Made by a program: the position numbers and the translations under genes
Notes under the pieces: generated by a model
The model's database searches: none
Told to the model about the DNA's origin: nothing
Seen by the model: the letters and a program-made list of their open reading frames with translations, nothing else
Origin: an uncultured Sutterella sp.
GTDB taxonomy: Bacteria; Pseudomonadota; Gammaproteobacteria; Burkholderiales; Burkholderiaceae_F
Direction: 5' to 3'
Length of the DNA: 51,556 bases
Assembly: GCA_934255515.1 (NCBI GenBank)
Contig: CAKQON010000007.1
Span: 1 to 51,556, forward strand
Shown here: positions 6,300 through 15,087 of the stretch, piece by piece
Numbering within the stretch: the first letter of the stretch is position 1
Layout: each line of letters begins with the position of its first letter

Positions 6300-7700
6300 A
6301 TGTCCGTACCTTTCCGCACGCTTCCGCTCGTACTCGCCGTCAGCGCACTTCTGAGTGCCGGCACTGCGGCGGCGGCCGACTCCCTTACCTTCGAAGCCGC
6401 CCGGGCGCGCTTTCATGAGCGCGCCGACATCTTCCGCGCAGACGCTGCGGAAGTCGAGCGCGCGCGCCAACTTTCGGAGAGCGCCAAATCGCTCTCTGGC
6501 CCCAAGGTGGACATTACGGCGATGCAGGTTGAAGGAAGGAAGGACCTTGACCTCAATCTCGATATTCCGACGAGCGTGCAGCAACTCGGGAGCGCCCTCT
6601 CGCAAGGAAAGCTTTCGATTCCGAGCTCCATGCGCTTTTCGGACGAGCTCGACCTTTCAGGCCCGCGCGCAATGATCTCTGCGACCTGGCCCCTCTATAC
6701 GGGCGGCGCCATCACGGCGCAGCAGAACCTCCTCGAACACAAGGTCCGCGAGGCTTCGGCCGCGCAGAGCGCCCGGCTTGAGGAAAAGGATGCCGACCTC
6801 GCGATGCGCTACTGGGGCGTGCAACTCGCGCGCTCGGTGGAGGAGCTCCGCCGCGAGCGCCTTAAGGACGAGGAGGAGCAGGTTCACCGCGCCATGCGAT
6901 TTGAGAAGAAAGGCCTCATTTCCCGGATCGAGCGCATGTCGGTCGAGGTGTCGCGCGATGCGGCCCGGCGCGAGCTCGTTTCTGCGGGAACGAGCGCCCG
7001 GGTTGCGGAAGCCGAACTCATGAGCGCGCTTCGCGAAAAGGAGCTCCCCGCTCTTGCAACGCCGCTCTTCATTCTCACGGGCGACCTCGGGACGCTCTCC
7101 GAATGGCAGTCGCGCGCGCGGATCAATTCCCCCGTGCTCTCGAAGATAGACGCGCAGGTGAGTCAGGCCGGAGAAGGCGTGCGGGCTGCTGAAAGCGCCT
7201 TTCATCCGCAGGTCTTCGCCTTCGGTATGAAGAACCTCGTGAAGCACTACCTCACGCCAGTTGAACCCGACTGGATGGTGGGGCTCGGCATCAAATTCAC
7301 GCTTTGGGACAACCGCGACCGCTTCTCGTCGCTTGCCGCCTCGCACGCGCAGGAAGAAAAGGCGCGCGCTGCGAAGGCCGAAGCCGACAATGCGCTCGCG
7401 AGCGCCGTTGAAACCGCGTTCCTGCGCACCACGCAGGCGCGCGAGGAATATCTTCTCACGGCTTCGACCGTCGCGCTCGCGAAGGAAAACCTCCGGCTTC
7501 GGGAGGCGAGCTTTGCCGAGGGGCTCTCGACAGCGCTCGACGTCCGCGAGGCCCGCACGCAAATGACCGGCGCGCAGATTGCCGAGCGCGCCGCCGCCTA
7601 CAAATTCGTTGTCTCCTGGGCCATGCTCCACGGCGCCGCGGGCGTCATGCCGGACTTTGTCGCGACGCTCTCCCGGCCGGATCTGAAGCGCGTCGAATAA
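6300..7700 (+). CDS. TolC-like outer membrane efflux protein
   Basis: A 466-residue protein with a Sec signal (1-25, ending AAAADS) and two outer-membrane-factor repeats rich in long helical heptads, for example LEEKDADLAMRYWGVQLARS and AFLRTTQAREEYLLTASTVAL. The segment SATWPLYTGG and its second-half partner GLGIKFTLWDNRD are the beta-strand turns expected in TolC-family barrels. It should form the outer-membrane channel of a tripartite exporter. The membrane-fusion gene follows after 71 bases and the double ABC-2 permease after that, so the three form one operon. The start at 6300 is preceded by a pyrimidine-rich CTCTTTCCTTCCATCCC stretch and no clear Shine-Dalgarno sequence. Confidence 0.85.
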   Translation: MSVPFRTLPLVLAVSALLSAGTAAAADSLTFEAARARFHERADIFRADAAEVERARQLSESAKSLSGPKVDITAMQVEGRKDLDLNLDIPTSVQQLGSALSQGKLSIPSSMRFSDELDLSGPRAMISATWPLYTGGAITAQQNLLEHKVREASAAQSARLEEKDADLAMRYWGVQLARSVEELRRERLKDEEEQVHRAMRFEKKGLISRIERMSVEVSRDAARRELVSAGTSARVAEAELMSALREKELPALATPLFILTGDLGTLSEWQSRARINSPVLSKIDAQVSQAGEGVRAAESAFHPQVFAFGMKNLVKHYLTPVEPDWMVGLGIKFTLWDNRDRFSSLAASHAQEEKARAAKAEADNALASAVETAFLRTTQAREEYLLTASTVALAKENLRLREASFAEGLSTALDVREARTQMTGAQIAERAAAYKFVVSWAMLHGAAGVMPDFVATLSRPDLKRVE

Positions 7701-7771
7701 CGCTTCTACCGCCTTCAGATGCCTCCGAAATCCTTTATCTCTCTTTTTTCTTCTTTTCTCCTTCAACCGTC

Positions 7772-8791
7772 ATGCAGAGCGCAGCTTCGGGCCGTCAGGC
7801 TCAGAAACCCTCCATTCTTCCCGCAGTCTTCGGCGCCCTGGTTCTTCTCGGCGCCGCCGCCTTCATCGGCTGGGGCATCTGGCAGGCGATGACGCCCGTG
7901 CCCGTGCCGCTTCAGGGCATGATGGACGCGACGACCGTCTCCGTTTCCGCGAAGGTGCCCGGCCGCATTGCCGCGATTCACGTCCGCGAGGGCGACCGGG
8001 TGAAGGCTGGCGACGCGGTGGCGCGTCTGGCTTTGCCTGAAATCAATGCAAAGGTCACTCAGGCGAAGGCCCTTCAGGCGGCGGCTGAAGCAAAGGCGTC
8101 GCTTGCCGATGAAGGTCCCCGGACGCAGGAGCTTGATGCGGCCAGAGCCGACCTCGCCCGCGCGCGTGCAGGCCTCGCGCTCGCACAGAGTTCCTGGAGG
8201 CGCGTCGACGCGCTCCAGAAGGAAGGCCTCATCAGCGCGCAGCGCCGCGACGAGGTGCTCGCGCAGCGGGAAAGCGCGGAAAAGCTCGTCGCCGCTGCGG
8301 AAGCCAAGGTGTCTGCGCTCGAGGACGGCGCCCGCCGGCAGGAAAAGGCGGCTGCCGAGGCGCTCGCCCGACAGGCTGCGGGCGGCGTTGAGGAAGCGTC
8401 GTCCCTTGCCGGCGAAGCCGAAGTCCGCTCTCCGGCTTCAGGCGAAGTCACCCGCGTCGTTCTTCACGAAGGCGAAATCGCCCCGGCCGGCTTCCCGGTC
8501 GTTCTCGTCACGAACCTCGAGGACAGCTGGGCAACCTTCAACGTGCGCGAGGACGAGCTCCCCGGGATGGAGGTCGGCAAGACCTTTACGGCCAAAGTTC
8601 CCGCCCTCGGCAAGGATGTTTCCTTCTGCGTCTACTGGGTCAACCCGCGGGGCGACTACGCTGTCTGGCGCGCAACGCGCCAGTCCTCGGGCTACGACAT
8701 CCGCACGTTTGAAGTGCGCGCAAGGCCCGTCGAAAAGACCGACGGCCTTCGCCCCGGCATGACGGTCATCATCGACCGCGCCGGGCGCTAA
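7772..8791 (+). CDS. HlyD-family membrane fusion protein
   Basis: A 339-residue protein with a short cytoplasmic N-terminus, one membrane helix (about 18-40) and a periplasmic adaptor. The biotinyl-lipoyl half-motif VPGRIAAIHVREGDRVKAGD is followed by a long alpha-hairpin (about 90-205, rich in Ala, Glu and Arg), then the second lipoyl half EVRSPASGEVTRVVLHEGE and a beta-barrel. It resembles YhiI/YbhG-type adaptors that join ABC-2 permeases to TolC-like channels. It lies between the TolC-like and permease genes, with gaps of 71 and 27 bases. The leader before its ATG is almost all pyrimidine (CTCTCTTTTTTCTTCTTTTC), with no Shine-Dalgarno sequence. Confidence 0.85.
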   Translation: MQSAASGRQAQKPSILPAVFGALVLLGAAAFIGWGIWQAMTPVPVPLQGMMDATTVSVSAKVPGRIAAIHVREGDRVKAGDAVARLALPEINAKVTQAKALQAAAEAKASLADEGPRTQELDAARADLARARAGLALAQSSWRRVDALQKEGLISAQRRDEVLAQRESAEKLVAAAEAKVSALEDGARRQEKAAAEALARQAAGGVEEASSLAGEAEVRSPASGEVTRVVLHEGEIAPAGFPVVLVTNLEDSWATFNVREDELPGMEVGKTFTAKVPALGKDVSFCVYWVNPRGDYAVWRATRQSSGYDIRTFEVRARPVEKTDGLRPGMTVIIDRAGR

Positions 8792-8818
8792 CGCAGATTC
8801 TGGAAGCGAGTCCAATCC

Positions 8819-11236
8819 ATGCGGGTCTGGTGTCAGCGTGCGCTCTCCATTTCGCGCCATGAAGTAAGGCAGGTTCTTTCGCATCCGGTCGAATGGATTG
8901 CGGGGCTTGCCGTGCCGCTTTTCTGGGCGCTTCTGATGTCGATTGCCTTCGGGACGGGCATCATGACGAAGCTCCCCGTGGGGCTCGTCGACATGGACAG
9001 GTCCTCGCTCTCGCGCGAGACCATTCAGGCGCTCGACGCCATTCCCTCCATCCGGCTCGAAACGCGGGACTCGTCCCTTGCTGCCGACGAGGATCTGAGA
9101 GCACGCCGCACGTACGGCACGATCACCATCCCGAAGGGATTCGAGGAAGAGAACCGCCGGGGCGCCGGCGCTCCGGTCGTGCTCGAACTCAACAAAACCT
9201 ACTACGCGATCGGCACGATTCTTGAGGTCGACATCAAGACGTCGCTCTCGACCCTCCAGATGACGAATCTTGCCGTGAAGCGCACCGCAGCCGCAGGGGG
9301 CACCTTCACGGAGAACGGCCGCCACCTGAGGGCCGCGCTCCCCGACGTCTGGTTCCTCGGTAACCCGAGCTTCAATTTCGTCGCCTACCTGCTTCCGACC
9401 TTTGTCCCCGGCCTCATGGCACTGGGCGCGCTTCTCGCCTTCGTCTCCATGCTCGCGCGCGAATGGCGCGAGGGCGGCCTGAGAGCGCTCCTCAAGGAAG
9501 CCGGGGGCTCGGCAACGGCGATCGTTGTCGGGAAGCTCGCGCCCTGGCTTCTCTTCTGGCTGCTTGCCATTTCCGTCTGGACGGCCGGGTTTGCCGGCTG
9601 GGCGGGCTGGGGTGCGGCGGGACCGCTCTTTCTCTGGTTCACCGCCGGGTGGCTTCTGATCCTTGCCATGGCGGGGCTCGCGCTTCTCGTCGTCTCCATT
9701 TCGCCCACCTGGGTGATTGCGCTCTCGGCCTCCATCTGTCTGGTTGCCCCGACCTTTCCCTTTACGGGCTTTTCCTTCCCGCTCGACGCGATGACACCGG
9801 GGGCGCGCGCCTTCGGCGAACTTCTCCCGCTCACGCACTACCTCGAAGCCCAGAGCCAGATCTGGGTGATGAATGCGCCGCTCGACGCCGTCGCCCGCAC
9901 GCAGATGACGCTCGCGCTCTTTCCCATCATCTGCTTTGCCGCCGCGCTCCTGATTCTGCCTCTGCGCATTAGTCAGTGGAAGAAGGCCGAAGCCATGGCT
10001 GCGGGCTTAAGAGCCGCGGAGGCGCAGGTTCCGCCGCAGGGCACTCCGTCCGCAGCGGGCTTCTGGAAAACCTTCGCTCTGACGCTTAAGGCGAGCTTCC
10101 TCTCGCGCGACACCATCGCCATCTTCGGCATGGCCGCGGCCTTTTATCTCGTTTTCTACGGCTGGCCCTACGGCACGCAACAGATCGAGAACATCCCGAC
10201 GGGAATTCTCGACCTCGACCGGTCGGGGGCTTCGCGGCGCCTCATCAATGCGCTTGACGCCTCGCCCACGACGAAAATCAGCTTTGTTCTTCATTCGGAG
10301 AGCGAGGCGCTCGACCTCTTCCGTCGTCAGAAAACAGACGTTCTCGTCACGATTCCGGAGGACTATTCGGAGTCGCTTGCGAGAGGAGAGAACACGACGA
10401 TTCACATCCTCGGAAGCGGCGCCTATCCGGTGAAGGCGCGCGCCGTTCAGTCGGCCGCCGCCGGCATTATTTCCGACAAAAAGGCGCTCCTTGACAACGC
10501 CTCCCTGATGACGCCGGGGACGCCCGTCGCCTCGCTCGAGGCTGCTACCATCGCCGCCCCCGGTCTTCTCGTCACCTACCGCTTCAACGAAATCTCGGGC
10601 TACGGCAACTACACCGTGCCGATGGTGGGTCCCGTCATTCTCCAGGCCGTGATCCTCATGGGCATCGGCATGGCGATGGGCGGGTGGCTCGCGGGCCGCC
10701 CGCGCCTTCCCTTCATGCGGGACGTCATGCGGCGCCCCTGGTGCGAAGGACTCGGTATCTTCCTTGCCTTCTGGTCGATTGCCTTCGGCTGGATGCTCTA
10801 CATCGAAGGCTTCGGCTTCCGGTTCGGCGACTACGGCGCCTTCGGGAACCCGGAGGCCGTGATTCTCGTAAGCGTATTCTTTTCGACCGCCGTCACCGCC
10901 TTCGGGCTTGCCGTCGTGACGCTTCTCGGCTCCAACGCCTGGGCCGCGCCCGTGACGGTAATTATTTCCGCCCCTGCGCTCTTTATTTCGGGCGCCGTCT
11001 GGCCGCTCGAAAACCTGCATTGGGCGGCCATTGCCGTTTCGCAGCTGATTCCGACGACGCCCGGGATCTTCGCTTCGGCCGCTGCCGCTCAGGACGGCGC
11101 TGAACTGAAGGACATTCTCCCGGCGCTACTGCACCTTCTCCTCCTCACGGGCTTCTACGGCCTCTGCTATGTGCTGCGGATCGCCTCGATGAAGCGCCCT
11201 GAAGCACTTCAGGGCGCGGCCGAGGATGTGGTTTAA
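8819..11236 (+). CDS. Double ABC-2-type permease (two permease halves fused)
   Basis: An 805-residue inner-membrane protein made of two homologous halves, about 1-390 and 410-805. Each half begins with one membrane helix, then a large external domain, then five to six helices. The halves share a signature right after the first helix: VGLVDMDRSSLSRETIQALD in the first and TGILDLDRSGASRRLINALD in the second. This matches the ABC2_membrane_3/YhhJ-YbhR type, where two permease subunits normally pair with an ATPase. No ATP-binding (Walker) motif occurs in the protein or in its neighbours. It may borrow an ATPase encoded elsewhere or work without one, as the related YhgE/Pip proteins seem to. The substrate is unknown. 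The stop overlaps the region just before tatD. Confidence 0.85.
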   Translation: MRVWCQRALSISRHEVRQVLSHPVEWIAGLAVPLFWALLMSIAFGTGIMTKLPVGLVDMDRSSLSRETIQALDAIPSIRLETRDSSLAADEDLRARRTYGTITIPKGFEEENRRGAGAPVVLELNKTYYAIGTILEVDIKTSLSTLQMTNLAVKRTAAAGGTFTENGRHLRAALPDVWFLGNPSFNFVAYLLPTFVPGLMALGALLAFVSMLAREWREGGLRALLKEAGGSATAIVVGKLAPWLLFWLLAISVWTAGFAGWAGWGAAGPLFLWFTAGWLLILAMAGLALLVVSISPTWVIALSASICLVAPTFPFTGFSFPLDAMTPGARAFGELLPLTHYLEAQSQIWVMNAPLDAVARTQMTLALFPIICFAAALLILPLRISQWKKAEAMAAGLRAAEAQVPPQGTPSAAGFWKTFALTLKASFLSRDTIAIFGMAAAFYLVFYGWPYGTQQIENIPTGILDLDRSGASRRLINALDASPTTKISFVLHSESEALDLFRRQKTDVLVTIPEDYSESLARGENTTIHILGSGAYPVKARAVQSAAAGIISDKKALLDNASLMTPGTPVASLEAATIAAPGLLVTYRFNEISGYGNYTVPMVGPVILQAVILMGIGMAMGGWLAGRPRLPFMRDVMRRPWCEGLGIFLAFWSIAFGWMLYIEGFGFRFGDYGAFGNPEAVILVSVFFSTAVTAFGLAVVTLLGSNAWAAPVTVIISAPALFISGAVWPLENLHWAAIAVSQLIPTTPGIFASAAAAQDGAELKDILPALLHLLLLTGFYGLCYVLRIASMKRPEALQGAAEDVV

Positions 11237-11246
11237 GGAAACCCAA

Positions 11247-12032
11247 ATGCTCACTCCCTACATTGACTCTCACTGCCACCTGACGGACAAGGCCTTTGAC
11301 GAAGACCGGGAGGCCGCAATTGAGCGCATGAAGGATGCCGGCATGGTCGCGGGCATCACGATCGGCTGCGAAGACGGCGACATCAAGCCGCTCCGCGCAA
11401 TCCTCAACGACCATCCGGGCTTCCTTTTCGGCGCCTGGGCCGTGCATCCGGAATATCCGGAGCTGAGGGAGGCCGACGTCGACGAAATCGCGGAGCGGGC
11501 GAACGAACCCGGGATGGTCGCGGTCGGCGAAACGGGGCTCGACTTCTACTGGTGCAAGGAACCTCTTGACTGGCAGCGGGACCGCTTCAGACGCCATATT
11601 GCGGCCGCACGGAAGGCCGGAAAGCCCCTCATCATTCACGCGCGGGACGCCGAAAGCGCGGCGCTTGAGATCCTCAGGGAGGAAAAGGCCGGCGACCTCG
11701 GGTTCGTGATGCACTGCTTCTGCGGAACGCTCGAGACCGCCGAGGGCGTGGTCGCTGCGGGCGGACACGTGAGCTTCACGGGGAACCTCACCTTCAAAAA
11801 GAACGAGATGCTCCGCGAGATTGCGGGGAAAATTCCGCTCGATCGTCTGCTGATTGAAACCGACTCTCCCTACATGGCGCCCGTTCCCTTCCGGGGAAAG
11901 CGCTGCGAACCCGTCTATTCCCGCGAAGTGGCACGTGCGATTGCCGCAGCCAAAGGGCTCGACTTCGATGAAGTGCTCCTTGCCACCGCACGGAACACCG
12001 TAAAGCTCTTCAGGCTTCCCGTTGCGCTCTGA
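11247..12032 (+). CDS. tatD: TatD-family metal-dependent DNase/hydrolase
   Basis: A 261-residue TIM-barrel hydrolase. The metal ligands are visible in order: YIDSHCHL (two His) at the N-terminus, the Glu in VGETGLDFY, His in IIHARDAE, His in MHCFCG and Asp in IETDSPYMAP. TatD and YcfH-type enzymes are cytoplasmic 3'-5' exonucleases/deoxyribonucleases acting in DNA quality control. An in-frame ATG exists at 11226, inside the permease gene, but the ATG at 11247 is chosen. It follows AAGGAA at 11235-11240 at good spacing, and the protein then begins MLTPYIDSHCH like its relatives. It may be co-transcribed with the efflux genes only by chance of position. Confidence 0.9.
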   Translation: MLTPYIDSHCHLTDKAFDEDREAAIERMKDAGMVAGITIGCEDGDIKPLRAILNDHPGFLFGAWAVHPEYPELREADVDEIAERANEPGMVAVGETGLDFYWCKEPLDWQRDRFRRHIAAARKAGKPLIIHARDAESAALEILREEKAGDLGFVMHCFCGTLETAEGVVAAGGHVSFTGNLTFKKNEMLREIAGKIPLDRLLIETDSPYMAPVPFRGKRCEPVYSREVARAIAAAKGLDFDEVLLATARNTVKLFRLPVAL

Positions 12033-12193
12033 TCCGGAGAGCCCAAAGAAACTCTTCAGGCAAAGGCGCTTTCGGCCCGGACAAAGACCGTTAAGCCTGC
12101 TTGCACTCTTTTGAGAGATCACCCGACGGGACGCCTCCCGCCGGGTGTTATTCTTCCAGACCATCTGAATATTTCACGGTACTTTCCGTCACC

Positions 12194-12898
12194 ATGCGCA
12201 TCAGACCCCTCTTTGCCGGCGCGAGCGCCGCGCTTGCCCTTTTTGTCGCTGCCGTCTCCTTCCCGCTTTCCGCCGCCCCTCAGGAGGAAAACGCCCTCAC
12301 GTCCGCCCAGCTCTCCGAGATCCGGCAGGCCGTGCGCGCCGGACAGGCGAGCGTTGTTGAAGATTTAGTCAGGAAGGGCGCCTCCCCCAACTTCCGCATG
12401 GAAAACGGCGACACGGGCTTCACTTACGCCCTTCGGGCCGATACTCCGCAGGTGGCGGAAGCCCTTTTGAAGTCGGGAAAGCTCGCCCTCAACGACGCCA
12501 ACCGCTTCGGTGAAACGCCCCTCATGATGGCGGTCTTCAAGGGAAACAGCGAACTCTTTGACGAGCTCCTCAAAGCCGGCGCCGACCCGAAGGGCGGCTC
12601 CAACTGGACGGCGCTCCACTACGCCGCAACGGAAGGCCGCACGGACATGATCGAGAAGCTTCTTGCGCTCGGAGCGTCGCCCAACGTGCAGACGTCATCC
12701 GGCGTGACGCCGCTCATCATGGCGGCGAGGAAGCCCTCGCGCGCCTCCGTCATGGCGCTCCTCCGGGCCGGAGCCTACCGCGACTACTGCACCGACAAGC
12801 GCGAGTCGCCTGCCGACTTCGCCCGCCGCGCGGGCGACCAGGAGCTCGCCAAATACCTCGCCATTGAAACCTGCGCCGTTGTCGGCAAGAAGAAATAA
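12194..12898 (+). CDS. Secreted ankyrin-repeat protein
   Basis: A 234-residue protein with a Sec signal peptide (about 1-32, ending LSAAPQ). About four ankyrin repeats follow: VRAGQASVVEDLVRKGASPN, ADTPQVAEALLKSGK, NRFGETPLMMAVFKGNSELF and NWTALHYAATEGRTDMIEKLL, then a last one near SGVTPLIMAARK. Ankyrin repeats bind other proteins. With a signal peptide the likely site is the periplasm, where such proteins in Proteobacteria often sit next to catalases or inhibitors; no such partner is obvious here. The start at 12194 is preferred over the upstream ATG at 12101 because only it gives a signal peptide. A U32 gene starts 3 bases after its stop, so the two are probably co-transcribed. Confidence 0.8.
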   Translation: MRIRPLFAGASAALALFVAAVSFPLSAAPQEENALTSAQLSEIRQAVRAGQASVVEDLVRKGASPNFRMENGDTGFTYALRADTPQVAEALLKSGKLALNDANRFGETPLMMAVFKGNSELFDELLKAGADPKGGSNWTALHYAATEGRTDMIEKLLALGASPNVQTSSGVTPLIMAARKPSRASVMALLRAGAYRDYCTDKRESPADFARRAGDQELAKYLAIETCAVVGKKK

Positions 12899-12901
12899 GC
12901 C

Positions 12902-15028
12902 ATGACTCTTCATGCCGGATCCTGGGCGAGCGTTCCTCCCCGAACCGCGCTCGAGCTCCTCGCTCCCGCACGCGATGCCGACACCGGCATCGCCGCGATC
13001 GACCATGGAGCGGACGCCGTTTATATCGGCGGCCCCGCCTTCGGCGCGCGCGCAGCTGCGGTGAACTCCCTCGACGACATCGCGCGGCTCGCAGACTATG
13101 CGCACCGCTTCAATGCCCGCGTCTTCGTCGCTTTGAATACGCTCTTTAAGGAGGACGAAGTGGAGGCTGCCCGGCGGCTTGCCTTCGAGATTCAGAAGAC
13201 TCAGGCCGACGTTCTGATCGTTCAGGACATGGGGCTTCTCGCCGGGGATCTCCCCGACATGGAGCTCCATGCGTCGACGCAGTGCGACATCCGGACGCCC
13301 GAAAAGGCGGCGTTTCTCGAGGCCGTGGGCTTCTCTCAGCTCGTTCTCGCACGCGAACTCTCGCTCGACCAGATCCGGGCCGTGCGGGAGAAGCTCGCGC
13401 ACGCGCGCATCGAATTCTTTGTGCACGGAGCGCTGTGCGTAAGCTACTCCGGCCAGTGCTGGATGAGCGAAGCGCTCACGGGGCGCTCGGCCAACCGCGG
13501 CGAATGCTCGCAGCTCTGCCGCCTCCCCTACGACGTTGAAACGCCGGAAGGCCAGGTGCTTGCCCGCAGAAAGCACGTTCTTTCACTCAAGGACAACGAC
13601 CAGAGCGCAAACCTCGAAGCGCTCATCGACGCGGGCGTCTCCTCCTTCAAGATCGAGGGGCGCTTGAAAGACATGGCTTACGTGAAGAACGTCACGGCCT
13701 TCTACCGCGAAATAATCGACGGTATCATCCGGCGCCGGCCAGAGCTCTCCCGCACCTCCGAGGGCGTTAGCACCTATTCCTTTACGCCTTCGCCCGACAA
13801 GGTCTTCAACCGCGGAAAGACCGACTACTTCATTCACGGCCGCGAATTCGACGCACCCTACGAGCTTGCCGAACTCGAGAGCCCCAAGCATGCGGGGAAG
13901 CCCGTCGGCCGGGTTGAGCGCATTGAAGATAAGCGCCTCGTCGTTCGGGCGCTCCCCGGCGTCACCCTTGCAAACGGCGACGGGCTCACCTACCTCGCCG
14001 ACGATGAGGAAATCCGCGGGATCTCCGTCAACCGCGCGGAGTCCCTGAAGGAGAAGGATCTCTGGGCGCTTTATCTCCTCCAGTCCCCGAAGAAGCTCGA
14101 AGGTCTCAAGCGCGGGCTGGAACTCAAGCGCAACCGCGACCACGTCTTCATGAAGACGATGGAAGGAAAAACGGCCGAACGGCGCATTCCGATCGACCTC
14201 ATCTTCTCCGCGCACGAGGATTCGCTTGACCTGATGGCGACCGACGGCATCAACTGCGCGAGCGCTTCCGTGGCGCTCGATCTCACGACACCGTCAGACC
14301 CGCAGAAAAACATTGCCTCCCTCAGGGCCAATCTCGCGAAGCTCGGCGACACGCCTTTCTCCCCGAAGGAGATCTTCGTCCCCGAGAATCTCGACGTCTT
14401 CGTGCCCGCAAGCTTTGCGAACCACCTGAGGCGCAGCGCGGTGGAGGAGCTTCTCGCCATGCGAGAAGCCTCCCGCGTCCGCACCGAACGTGCGCCCTGG
14501 GACGATGTCGTTCCCTATCCGGTGAAGTTCCTTTCCTACAAGGCCAACATTGCCAATTCGGCAGCAAGGCGCTTTTATCTCGCGCACGGAAGCCGCGAAC
14601 TTGAGCCTGCCTTTGAGATCAAGCCCGTTCAAAAGGCGGACCTCATGACCTGCCGCCACTGCGTGAGGGCAGCCCTGAAGCTCTGCCCCAAGATGCTCAA
14701 AGCCTTCCCGGAAATTCTCCAGACGACGGAACGCGCGCTTCTGCGCCCGGAACCCCTTATTCTCATTAATTCCGCAGGCGAACGCTTTGAAGCCGAGTTC
14801 CACTGCAAGGAAAATCCCTGCGAGATGACGATCACGGCGATCGATGATCTCGCACGGAAGCGCCGGGAGAAAAGGGAAGCGACTCCTCCCAAAGCAACTT
14901 CGCGCGAAGAGAAGGCCGTTCCGGCCCGCAAGCCGAAGGCTCGAGCTGCAGGGTTCAGAAGCGCCGCCGGGAGCCCAAAACGCGCCCGCGAAGGCGCTGA
15001 GCGCACGCAGACAAAGCGCCGCCGTTAG
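12902..15028 (+). CDS. rlhA: U32-family tRNA/rRNA hydroxylase, RlhA-like, with a long basic tail
   Basis: A 708-residue U32 (formerly collagenase-like) protein. The TIM-barrel part contains DHGADAVYIGGPAFGAR, the HASTQCDIRT strand, and the cysteine signature FVHGALCVSYSGQCWMSE plus NRGECSQLCRLPYD. These cysteines are thought to hold an iron-sulfur cluster in U32 enzymes. E. coli RlhA (about 650 residues), which hydroxylates C2501 of 23S rRNA, is the closest type by length and by the second domain (about 330-640). The C-terminal cysteines MTCRHCVRAALKLCPK are also typical. The last roughly 50 residues form an extra Arg/Lys/Ala-rich tail ending in KRRR, which could hold the ribosomal RNA. A role in tRNA (TrhP-like) cannot be excluded. 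Confidence 0.8.
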   Translation: MTLHAGSWASVPPRTALELLAPARDADTGIAAIDHGADAVYIGGPAFGARAAAVNSLDDIARLADYAHRFNARVFVALNTLFKEDEVEAARRLAFEIQKTQADVLIVQDMGLLAGDLPDMELHASTQCDIRTPEKAAFLEAVGFSQLVLARELSLDQIRAVREKLAHARIEFFVHGALCVSYSGQCWMSEALTGRSANRGECSQLCRLPYDVETPEGQVLARRKHVLSLKDNDQSANLEALIDAGVSSFKIEGRLKDMAYVKNVTAFYREIIDGIIRRRPELSRTSEGVSTYSFTPSPDKVFNRGKTDYFIHGREFDAPYELAELESPKHAGKPVGRVERIEDKRLVVRALPGVTLANGDGLTYLADDEEIRGISVNRAESLKEKDLWALYLLQSPKKLEGLKRGLELKRNRDHVFMKTMEGKTAERRIPIDLIFSAHEDSLDLMATDGINCASASVALDLTTPSDPQKNIASLRANLAKLGDTPFSPKEIFVPENLDVFVPASFANHLRRSAVEELLAMREASRVRTERAPWDDVVPYPVKFLSYKANIANSAARRFYLAHGSRELEPAFEIKPVQKADLMTCRHCVRAALKLCPKMLKAFPEILQTTERALLRPEPLILINSAGERFEAEFHCKENPCEMTITAIDDLARKRREKREATPPKATSREEKAVPARKPKARAAGFRSAAGSPKRAREGAERTQTKRRR

Positions 15029-15087
15029 TCTGATGACTGACGCCCAAGCTTCCAATCCTTTCCCCAAAATCTCTCAAGGTCCCCGCC

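Noticed and set aside
8438..9838. A 466-residue open frame opposite the HlyD and permease genes
   Set aside because: Arg/Gly/Glu-rich antisense shadow without motifs.
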